Assembly: GCA_902806305.1 (NCBI GenBank)
Contig: CADCWC010000508.1
Coordinates: 1-12,350 of the forward strand
Direction: 5' to 3'
Origin: an uncultured Thermoleophilia bacterium
GTDB taxonomy: Bacteria; Actinomycetota; Thermoleophilia; Gaiellales; F1-60-MAGs149
Length of the DNA stretch: 12,350 nt
The position numbers were made by a program, and so were the translations under genes. The notes under the pieces are model-generated. The model was not told where the DNA came from and ran no database searches. It was given only the letters and a program-made list of their open reading frames with translations. Each line of letters begins with the position of its first letter. The stretch's first letter is position 1. Positions 1 through 6,253 of the stretch are shown piece after piece.

Positions 1-1
1 C

Positions 2-595
2 CAGAGCCTCGCCAAGGCGGGCCAGGACTACGTGACCTTCATCGGGTCGGACTTCATCGAGGAGGGAAGGCGCGCCGCCGAGTGGCTCCAGAAGGAGACG
101 AACGGCAAGGCGACCATCATCGAGCTCGAGGGCACGACCGGTGCCTCCCCGGCCATCGATCGCAAGAAGGGCTTCCACGACTTCATCAAGGACCATCCCG
201 GCATGAAGGTCGTCGCCTCGCAGGACGGCGACTTCAGCCGTGACAAGGGCCGCACGGTGATGGAGACGCTGCTCCAGCAGCACCCCGACGTGACGGCGGT
301 CTACGCGCACAACGACGAGATGGCGATCGGCGCCATCGCGGCGCTCGAGGCGGCCGGCAAGAAGCCGGGCGAGGACGTCATCATCGTCTCGATCGACGGC
401 ACGAAGGACGCCCTGCAGGCGATCGTCGACGGCAAGATGGGCGCGACGGTCGAGTGCAATCCGCGCTTCGGCCCGAAGGCGTACGAGACGCTCGAGAAGT
501 ACGCCGCCGGCGAGGAGATCCCGCCGAAGATCATCAACGAGGACAAGTTCTACGACGAGTCCAACGCCGAGCAGGAGCTGCCGAACGCCTACTAG
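2..595 (+). CDS. ytfQ: Sugar ABC transporter substrate-binding protein, YtfQ-like (5' partial)
   Basis: The reading frame is open from the window edge to the TAG at 593-595, giving the last 197 residues of a Peripla_BP_4-type binding protein (family members run about 320-360 residues). The signal peptide and N-terminal lobe are outside the window. From memory, stretches such as the GSDFxEEGRRA run, ELEGTTGASPAIDRKKGF, GDFSRDKGRTVME, YAHNDEMAIGAI and VSIDG follow E. coli YtfQ, the galactofuranose-binding protein, closely. The order binding protein, ATPase, permease, permease also matches ytfQ-ytfR-ytfT-yjfF. Its role would be to capture a sugar outside the membrane and deliver it to the two permeases. 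The ligand is inferred from family only; arabinose, xylose or another furanose is possible. The first in-frame GTG (32) is internal and not a real start. Confidence 0.9.
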   Translation, partial: QSLAKAGQDYVTFIGSDFIEEGRRAAEWLQKETNGKATIIELEGTTGASPAIDRKKGFHDFIKDHPGMKVVASQDGDFSRDKGRTVMETLLQQHPDVTAVYAHNDEMAIGAIAALEAAGKKPGEDVIIVSIDGTKDALQAIVDGKMGATVECNPRFGPKAYETLEKYAAGEEIPPKIINEDKFYDESNAEQELPNAY

Positions 596-610
596 ACCGG
601 CGGCGACGGC

Positions 611-645
611 CCCGGGCGCGTCGTCCCTCGGACGGCGCGCCCGGG
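611..645 (+). terminator. Intercistronic hairpin between binding-protein and ATPase genes
   Basis: An inverted repeat with 16-nt arms (611-626 and 630-645) and a CTC loop starts 16 nt after the ytfQ-like stop codon. Fifteen pairs are Watson-Crick and one is a G-U wobble (621 with 635). No T-run follows, so it is not a classical intrinsic terminator. In binding-protein-dependent transporter operons, a hairpin here commonly stabilises the upstream message or attenuates transcription, so that binding protein is made in excess over the membrane parts. That role is inferred. Confidence 0.6.
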
Positions 646-685
646 CGGTGCTCGGGGGAGGGCGCATGGCCTACAGAGGTGGCAC

Positions 686-2278
686 GTGAGCAGCGCGGAG
701 CCGCTGCTCCACATGGAGGGGATCGCGAAGGCGTTCGCCGGCGTGCCCGCGCTCGAGGACGCGTGGCTCCGGGTCGGCCCGGCCGAGGTCCATGCCCTCG
801 TCGGCGAGAACGGGGCGGGCAAGTCGACGCTCATCAAGATCCTGACGGGCGTCTACAGCCGCGACGCCGGGACGATCCGCTTCGACGGGCGCGAGGTGTC
901 GTTCAGCTCGCCGCAGGCCGCGCAGCGCGGCGGCATCAGTCCGATCTACCAGGAGATCAACCTCGTCCCGTACCGCACGGTGGCGGAGAACGTGTTCCTG
1001 GCCCGCGAGCCGCGTCGGTTCGGGATCATCGACCGTCGGCGCATGCACCGGGAGGCGTCGGCGCTCCTCGATCGCGTCGGCATCCACGTCGACGTCACCC
1101 GCCCGCTGATGACGCTCAACACGGCGACCCAGCAGATGGTCGCCATCGCGCGGGCGCTGTCGTTCGACAGCAGGCTGCTGATCATGGACGAGCCGACCTC
1201 GTCGCTGCACGACCGCGAGGTCGAGACGCTGTTCGACGTCATCCGTAGCCTGCGGGCCGACGGGGTGTCGGTCATCTTCGTCAGCCACAAGCTCGACGAG
1301 CTCTACGCCGTCTGCGACCGCGTCACGATCATGCGCGACGGGCGGACGGTGGAGAACTCGGCCATGGCCGACGTCTCGAAGCTCGAGCTCGTGGCCCGGA
1401 TGCTCGGCAAGGACCTGAGTGCGGTCTCCCGGGAGGGTGCGACCGGCTTCGCCGAGGGCGACCGCGAGGCCGGCGAGCAGCTGCTCGAGGTCGACGGCGT
1501 GGCGCGCGGCCGCGCCCTCCGGGACGCGTCCGTCCGAGTCCGCGCGGGCGAGATCGTCGGACTCGCAGGCCTGCTCGGGTCCGGCCGCACCGAGCTCGCG
1601 CGGGCGGTCTACGGCGCCGATCCTCCCGAGCAGGGGAGCGTGCGCGTCGACGGCCGGGAGGCCGACTTCTCGGGGCCCGCCGACGCGATCCGGGCCGGCA
1701 TCGGCTTCACGTCCGAGGACCGGAAGGCGGAGGGGATCATCCCCGAGATGTCCGTGCGGGAGAACATGACGCTCGCGCTCCTGCCGGTCCTGTCCCGCCG
1801 CGGCGTCGTCTCGCGCGACCGCCAGCGCGAGATCGTGGACCGCTTCATCGAGCGGCTCGGCATCAAGACCTCCGGCCCCGACCAGAAGATCCGGGAGCTG
1901 TCGGGCGGCAACCAGCAGAAGGTGCTCCTGGCCCGCTCGTTGGCACTCGAGCCGAAGCTGCTCATCCTGGACGAGCCGACGCGCGGCATCGACGTGGGCG
2001 CGAAGGGCGAGGTCCAGTCGCTCATCAACGAGCTCGCCGACTCGGGCCTCGGCGTCCTCATGATCTCGTCCGAGCTCGAGGAGCTGACGGAGGGCTCGGA
2101 CCGCGTGGTCGTGCTGCGCGACGGCCGGACGGTGACGGAGCTGCGCGAGGGCGAGGTCTCCGAGGACGCGATCATGGCCGCCATGGCCGAGGGCAGCGGC
2201 GTGGCGGTGGACGTCGCGGAGGAGCCCGTCACCGAGGCCGTCCCCGTGCGGGACGGGGGGGAGGCCGCCGGTGGCTGA
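686..2278 (+). CDS. ytfR: Sugar ABC transporter ATP-binding protein, YtfR-like (two cassettes)
   Basis: This 530-residue protein holds two tandem ABC domains, as in RbsA/YtfR-type importers, and powers the two downstream permeases from the cytoplasmic face. Cassette 1 has Walker A GENGAGKST (40-48) and Walker B LLIMDEPT (164-171), but its signature reads LNTATQQ instead of LSxGxQQ. Cassette 2 has the usual family-degenerate Walker A (GLLGSGRTE, 295-303), a canonical LSGGNQQ signature (405-411) and Walker B LLILDEPT (425-432). REPRRFG, GLAGLLGSGRTE and GIDVGA are characteristic of the YtfR branch. The GTG start at 686 is preceded by AGAGGTGG (675-682), a good ribosome-binding site. The upstream ATG at 666 is out of frame. 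The stop overlaps the next gene by 8 bp, which implies translational coupling. Confidence 0.95.
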   Translation: MSSAEPLLHMEGIAKAFAGVPALEDAWLRVGPAEVHALVGENGAGKSTLIKILTGVYSRDAGTIRFDGREVSFSSPQAAQRGGISPIYQEINLVPYRTVAENVFLAREPRRFGIIDRRRMHREASALLDRVGIHVDVTRPLMTLNTATQQMVAIARALSFDSRLLIMDEPTSSLHDREVETLFDVIRSLRADGVSVIFVSHKLDELYAVCDRVTIMRDGRTVENSAMADVSKLELVARMLGKDLSAVSREGATGFAEGDREAGEQLLEVDGVARGRALRDASVRVRAGEIVGLAGLLGSGRTELARAVYGADPPEQGSVRVDGREADFSGPADAIRAGIGFTSEDRKAEGIIPEMSVRENMTLALLPVLSRRGVVSRDRQREIVDRFIERLGIKTSGPDQKIRELSGGNQQKVLLARSLALEPKLLILDEPTRGIDVGAKGEVQSLINELADSGLGVLMISSELEELTEGSDRVVVLRDGRTVTELREGEVSEDAIMAAMAEGSGVAVDVAEEPVTEAVPVRDGGEAAGG

Positions 2279-3275
2279 GACGGTCGCCGCGCCCCCGGCC
2301 GGCCCGCGTCGCGTGGGCCGCGCCGGCGTCGGCGAGCTCGTGCAGACCTACGGCGCGTTGGCCGGGCTCGTCCTCCTGCTCGTCTTCAACGTCGCGTTCA
2401 CGCCCGACTTCCTGTCGCTCGACGTCCTGCGCGTGAACCTCACGCAGGTGGCGACGATCGTGATCGTGGCGACCGGCATGACGTTCGTGATCGCCACCGG
2501 CGGCATCGACCTGTCGGTCGGCTCGCTGATGGCCATCGCCGGGGCCCTCGCGCCGCTCATCTTCCTGCGCGACGTCGTGCCGTTCAACGTGCCCGTCCTC
2601 GGCACGGCGCTCGCCTTCGTCCTGCCCGTGCTGCTCGCCGCCGCCTTCGGGATGTTCAACGGCGCCCTGATCACCCGCTTCGGCATCCAGCCGATCATCG
2701 CCACCCTCGTGCTGTTCATCGCGGGCCGCGGCTTCGCGCAGGTGCTCGCGGGCGGCAAGCTCCAGGCCTTCCGGGACGACGAGTTCCAGTTCATCGGCCG
2801 CGGCGAGGTCTTCGGCATCCCGTTCCAGGCCGTGCTGATGCTGATCGTCGTGGTCGTCGCGGCCTGGGCGATGCGCGCCACGAGCTTCGGGCGCTACGTG
2901 CTCGCCGTGGGCGGCAACGAGGCGGCCGCCCGGCTCGCGGGCGTGCCCGTCAACCGCGTGAAGCTCGCCGTGTACACGCTCAGCGGCGCGCTCGCCGGCC
3001 TGGCGGGCCTGATCTTCATCGCCATCAACTCCTCGAGCGACACGAGCCGTGTCGGGCTCGACATGGAGCTCGCCGCGATCGCCGCGGTGGCGGTCGGCGG
3101 CACGCCGCTGACCGGCGGCCGGGCCAACGTCGTCGGCACGTTCCTCGGCGCGCTGATCCTGCAGCTCCTCACGTACACGCTGCTCCGCCACAACGTGGCG
3201 CGCGAGGTCGCGCTCGTCGTCCAGGCCGCGATCATCGTGGCCGCCGTCCTGTTCCAGCGCGGGCGGCTCTCGTGA
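2271..3275 (+). CDS. ytfT: Sugar ABC transporter permease 1, YtfT-like
   Basis: This 334-residue BPD_transp_2-family inner-membrane permease has a hydrophilic N-terminus of about 25 residues followed by 8-10 hydrophobic segments. The family hallmark GMTFVIATGGIDLSVGS spans about 69-85, and the cytoplasmic coupling loop VGGNEAAA is at 213-220. AGRGFAQVLAGGK and the LELAAIAAVAVGGTPLTGGR-like region resemble E. coli YtfT, so I assign this as the first of the two permeases. The GTG start at 2271 lies inside the end of the ATPase gene, with a G-rich Shine-Dalgarno sequence about 8 nt upstream. It should pair with the second permease to form a heterodimeric channel. Confidence 0.93.
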   Translation: MAETVAAPPAGPRRVGRAGVGELVQTYGALAGLVLLLVFNVAFTPDFLSLDVLRVNLTQVATIVIVATGMTFVIATGGIDLSVGSLMAIAGALAPLIFLRDVVPFNVPVLGTALAFVLPVLLAAAFGMFNGALITRFGIQPIIATLVLFIAGRGFAQVLAGGKLQAFRDDEFQFIGRGEVFGIPFQAVLMLIVVVVAAWAMRATSFGRYVLAVGGNEAAARLAGVPVNRVKLAVYTLSGALAGLAGLIFIAINSSSDTSRVGLDMELAAIAAVAVGGTPLTGGRANVVGTFLGALILQLLTYTLLRHNVAREVALVVQAAIIVAAVLFQRGRLS

Positions 3276-3308
3276 CGTCCGTCCGCCACCGCCCGGGAGG
3301 TCGCTGAC

Positions 3309-4349
3309 ATGGCCACCGCGTCCGCCGAGCCGGGCGCCGCCACGAGTGGCGGCCCGTCCGCCGCCCGCGCCCGCGCGGCGAGCGCGATCCAGCGTCAGGG
3401 CGCGCTCGTCGCCCTCGTCCTGCTCGTCGCCTTCGCGGCGCTCCGGTACGACGGGTTCTTCACCGCCGACTACCTGCTGAAGGTCGTCCTGGCCTCGCCG
3501 CAGATCGTCTGCATCGGCCTGATCGCGCTCGGCATGACCTTCGTGATCATGCTCGGCGAGATCGACCTGTCCGTCGGCGCGGTGGCGGCCATGACGGCCG
3601 TGATCGCGGCCGAGAACTCCGGCGGCGGCATCGTCACGGGCGTCGGCGCGGCGGTGCTCGCCGGGCTCGCCTTCGGGATCCTGAACGGGGTCCTGATCGC
3701 CTACCTGCGGCTGCCGTCGTTCATCGTCACGCTCGCCACCCTGCTCGCCGCGCGCGGTCTGGCGCTGATCCTGTCGGACAACGCCACCGTCGCGGTCGAC
3801 TACACGAGCAACTACCTCCAGCTCGCCAACCGCGAGTTGCTCGGGCTGCCCGTCCCGCTGCTGATCCTCGTCGTCGCGTACGTCGTCGGGGTGGTCATGT
3901 TCCGCTTCGCGCGGTTCGGACGCCACGTGCTCGCGGTCGGCGGGAACCAGGAGGCGGCCGCGCTGATGGGCCTGCCCGTGCCGCGGATCAAGCTCATCGT
4001 GTTCGCGCTGTCGGGCGCCCTGGCCGGCCTGGCGGGCGCCGTGCTGACGGCCAAGATCGGGTCCGGCGCGCCGCTCGAGGCGGCCGGGTGGGAGCTCTCG
4101 GCGATCGCGGCGGTCGTCGTCGGCGGGACGCTCCTGACCGGCGGGCTCGGCTCGGTCGGGGGCACGCTCGTCGGCGTCCTGCTGCTCGGGCTGATCTTCA
4201 CGATCATCAACTTCGAGAACGGCGAGGGCCTCGTGTCGCTGAACGCCTACTGGCAGACCGTGGTGCGCGGCCTCTTCCTGCTGCTCGTCGTGGTCCTCCA
4301 GAGCCGGCTGGCGCGTGGTGGGACCACGGCCGCAGCACGCTCGGGCTGA
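3309..4349 (+). CDS. yjfF: Sugar ABC transporter permease 2, YjfF-like
   Basis: This 346-residue permease is a paralogue of the preceding gene. Its N-terminus is an Ala/Arg-rich cytoplasmic tail of about 30 residues, followed by multiple membrane segments. The family motif reads MLGEIDLSVGA (81-91), with Glu84 where permease 1 has Gly. The coupling loop VGGNQEAAA is at 210-218. The region VVVGGTLLTGGLGSVGGTLVGV and the INFENG stretch near the C-terminus recall E. coli YjfF, the partner of YtfT. The ATG at 3309 has a strong GGGAGGT (3295-3301) 7 nt upstream. The stop TGA overlaps the ATG of the methyltransferase gene by one base (TGATG at 4347-4351). Confidence 0.92.
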   Translation: MATASAEPGAATSGGPSAARARAASAIQRQGALVALVLLVAFAALRYDGFFTADYLLKVVLASPQIVCIGLIALGMTFVIMLGEIDLSVGAVAAMTAVIAAENSGGGIVTGVGAAVLAGLAFGILNGVLIAYLRLPSFIVTLATLLAARGLALILSDNATVAVDYTSNYLQLANRELLGLPVPLLILVVAYVVGVVMFRFARFGRHVLAVGGNQEAAALMGLPVPRIKLIVFALSGALAGLAGAVLTAKIGSGAPLEAAGWELSAIAAVVVGGTLLTGGLGSVGGTLVGVLLLGLIFTIINFENGEGLVSLNAYWQTVVRGLFLLLVVVLQSRLARGGTTAAARSG

Positions 4350-5134
4350 TGCCGTCGGCGCCGCGCGTCGCGGCCCGTCTGGCGGCGGCCGGCTGCATCG
4401 CGCCGGACGCCGAGGCTGCGCTGCTCCTGGCCGACACGCCCGGGGACGACGTGCTCGACGCCCGGCTGGTCCGCCGCGAGGCCGGTGAGCCGCTCGAGCA
4501 CATCGTCGGCTGGGCGTCCTTCGCCGGACGACGCGTCGCCGTCTCCCCGGGCGTCTTCGTCCCGCGCCCGCGGAGCGAGGCGCTCGTCGCCCGCGCCCTC
4601 GACCTGCTCGCCGCGGCGCCGCCACCACGGGTCGCCGTCGATCTCTGCACCGGCTCCGGCGCGCTGGCCGTCGTGCTCGCCGCGGCGCTGCCCGACGCCC
4701 GCGTGCTGGCGGTCGACGACGACCGGCGGGCGCTCGACGACGCCCGGCGGAACGGCGCGCCGCTCGGCGTCGAGGTCCTCGAGGGGGACCTCGACGCACC
4801 GTTGCCACCCGACGTCCGGGGCGCCGTCGCGGTCCTGACCGCGATCGTCCCCTACGTGCCGGCCGACGAGCTCCGGTACCTCCCCGCCGAGGCGCGGGAG
4901 CACGAGCCGCGGCGGGCGCTCGACGGCGGCCCGGACGGGCTCGACCTGCTCCGTCGCGTGGCCGCGGCGGCCCCGTCGCTCCTGCGACCCGGCGGCCACG
5001 TGCTGCTCGAGGTCGCAGCCCACCAGGCTGCGACCGCCACGAAGGTCCTCGAGCTGGTCGGACTGGCCCGCGTGGCGGTCGGGTGGGACGACGACGAGAT
5101 CACCTTCGTCGAGGGGTCGGCCCCCGGGCCGTAG
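4349..5134 (+). CDS. PrmC/HemK-related class I SAM-dependent methyltransferase
   Basis: This 261-residue protein resembles the actinobacterial putative N5-glutamine methyltransferases related to PrmC, which methylate the GGQ glutamine of release factors. Visible elements are a short N-terminal helical part, the PrmC-like linker GEPLEHIVG (46-54), VFVPRPRSE (69-77) and SAM motif I DLCTGSG (98-104). The catalytic NPPY motif is replaced by IVPY (166-169), so the side chain that normally holds the substrate amide is missing. The substrate is therefore uncertain. I chose ATG 4349 because the family N-terminus begins there and it overlaps the permease stop (TGATG). The frame stays open further upstream only as a shadow of the permease gene. 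No strong Shine-Dalgarno precedes it, consistent with coupled re-initiation. Confidence 0.85.
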   Translation: MPSAPRVAARLAAAGCIAPDAEAALLLADTPGDDVLDARLVRREAGEPLEHIVGWASFAGRRVAVSPGVFVPRPRSEALVARALDLLAAAPPPRVAVDLCTGSGALAVVLAAALPDARVLAVDDDRRALDDARRNGAPLGVEVLEGDLDAPLPPDVRGAVAVLTAIVPYVPADELRYLPAEAREHEPRRALDGGPDGLDLLRRVAAAAPSLLRPGGHVLLEVAAHQAATATKVLELVGLARVAVGWDDDEITFVEGSAPGP

Positions 5135-5140
5135 CGCCGG

Positions 5141-5545
5141 TCAGACGGGCTCGAGGACCACGATCGGGATCTCGCGCGCCGTCTTGCGCTGGTAGTCGTC
5201 GTACGACGGCCAGACCGCCGTCATCACCGGCCACATGGCCGGCCGCTCCTCCGCGGTCGCCGTCCGGGCGCGGGCCTGGAAGCGGTCGCCGAGGACCTGG
5301 ACCTCGACCTCGGGATGCGCCTGGAGGTTGACGTACCACGCGGGCGGCTCGTCGGCCCCGCCCTTCGAGGCCACCACGAGGTACGCGTCGGCGTGGCGCT
5401 GGTAGATCAGCGGCGCCACGCGGGGCTCACCGGTGCGCTTGCCGGTCGTGGTCAGGAGCAGTGCGGTCGTGCCCTCCCACTCGTGGCCCTCCGCGCCGTC
5501 CGTGGCGACGTAGCGGTCGATGTGCTCCTGTCCGTACAGCGTCAA
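5141..5545 (-). CDS. Nitroreductase-family deazaflavin (F420)-dependent oxidoreductase, Ddn-like
   Basis: This 134-residue protein belongs to the Ddn split-barrel family, which uses the deazaflavin F420 as hydride carrier and acts on nitro compounds, quinones or unknown metabolites. Conserved family parts are TDGAEGHEWEG (15-25), TTTGKRTGEPRVAPLIY (32-48), VVASKGGADEPPAWYVNL (57-74) and the C-terminal REIPIVVLEP. F420 use is family knowledge. The start is TTG at 5545, with GGAG (5551-5554) 5 nt upstream. No other ATG, GTG or TTG lies near, and the family N-terminus fits. A TATCAC hexamer (minus strand, 5571-5576) is a weak -10 candidate. The gene ends 6 bp from the convergent methyltransferase stop. 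Confidence 0.9.
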   Translation of the reverse strand: MTLYGQEHIDRYVATDGAEGHEWEGTTALLLTTTGKRTGEPRVAPLIYQRHADAYLVVASKGGADEPPAWYVNLQAHPEVEVQVLGDRFQARARTATAEERPAMWPVMTAVWPSYDDYQRKTAREIPIVVLEPV

Positions 5546-5614
5546 CGCCTCTCCGATCCTCGACGAGCGCGTGATAGCAGGTCGCCGTCGTGCCCGGCGG
5601 ACGGTCGGCGCCGT

Positions 5615-6169
5615 TCAGTTGACCGAGGGGTCGACGGGCATGCGGGCCAGGAGGCGGTAGGTGCCGCCCTTGCGGTGGAGCGCCCGGCTCCACAGCCCGT
5701 CGGCGTCGCCGAAGACGTCGTCGACCTGCGCGGGCTCGACGATCCAGGCGTCCTCGGCGAGCTCGGCCTCGAGCTGCTCGCCGTCCCAGCCCGCGTAGCC
5801 CGAGAAGACGCGGGCGCGGCGCACCTCCTCGGCGATGGCGTCGGGGTCCGCGTCCCCGGGGAGGAACCCGAGGTCGTCGAGCACGAGTGCGGCCGCCACG
5901 GTGGGATCGCGGAACTGGCCGAGGGCGATGACGGCCTCGGGCTGCACCGGGCCGCCGACGTGCACGAGCGCCTCGCCGTCCACGACGCCGGACAGGATCG
6001 GCACCGCGTCGGCGACCCGCAGGAGCGTCGGCCGGTTGAGCACCACGCCCATCGCGCCGTGCGCCGTGTGCTCGGCGATCAGCACGACCGCGCGGAAGAA
6101 GTTCGGGTCGAGCAACGTCGGTCCGGCGATCAGGAGGTGGCCCTGCAGCGAGGTGAATCGGTCGGCCAC
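5615..6169 (-). CDS. yqgE: YqgE/AlgH family protein
   Basis: This 184-residue protein matches the YqgE/AlgH (DUF179) family at its usual length. Diagnostic stretches are GHLLIAGPTLLDPNFFRAVVLI (10-31), HGAMGVVLNRPT (37-48), the VGGPVQPE run (71-78), and FSGYAGWDGEQLEAEL with a following Trp in the C-terminal half. The family fold is known, but its biochemical role is not; a regulatory role was proposed for AlgH in Pseudomonas. The GTG at 6169 is the only usable start, because an in-frame TAG lies at 6185-6187 and no other start codon occurs between. No clear Shine-Dalgarno is visible. Together with a TAGAAT -10-like hexamer only 12 bases upstream, this suggests a leaderless or near-leaderless transcript. 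Confidence 0.93.
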   Translation of the reverse strand: MADRFTSLQGHLLIAGPTLLDPNFFRAVVLIAEHTAHGAMGVVLNRPTLLRVADAVPILSGVVDGEALVHVGGPVQPEAVIALGQFRDPTVAAALVLDDLGFLPGDADPDAIAEEVRRARVFSGYAGWDGEQLEAELAEDAWIVEPAQVDDVFGDADGLWSRALHRKGGTYRLLARMPVDPSVN

Positions 6170-6253
6170 GGCGTGCGCGTCATTCTACGACCGGGCCGGC
6201 GCGGGCCCGCGCCTACTATGACGGCGACCTGACGGGCGGACGCGGAGGCGTGG
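6170..6253. promoter_or_regulatory. Divergent yqgE/fumC promoter region with 16-bp palindrome
   Basis: This 84-bp spacer separates the divergent starts. A perfect palindrome, GGCGCGGG followed by CCCGCGCC, occupies 6198-6213. TACTAT (6214-6219, plus strand) abuts it as a candidate -10 for fumC. TAGAAT (minus strand, 6187-6182) is a candidate -10 for the YqgE gene. No convincing -35 element is seen for either. The palindrome sits where a dimeric regulator could act on both genes, but this is inferred from position and symmetry only. Confidence 0.35.

Noticed and set aside
4088..4348. An 87-residue upstream extension of the methyltransferase frame
   Set aside because: It lies wholly inside the permease gene and is Arg-rich noise. 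The PrmC-like sequence begins at ATG 4349.
2229..4808. An 859-codon minus-strand open frame opposite the permease and methyltransferase genes
   Set aside because: Low-complexity Arg/Asp/Glu/Gly-rich translation with no motif. It is the mirror of codon bias in the plus-strand transport genes.
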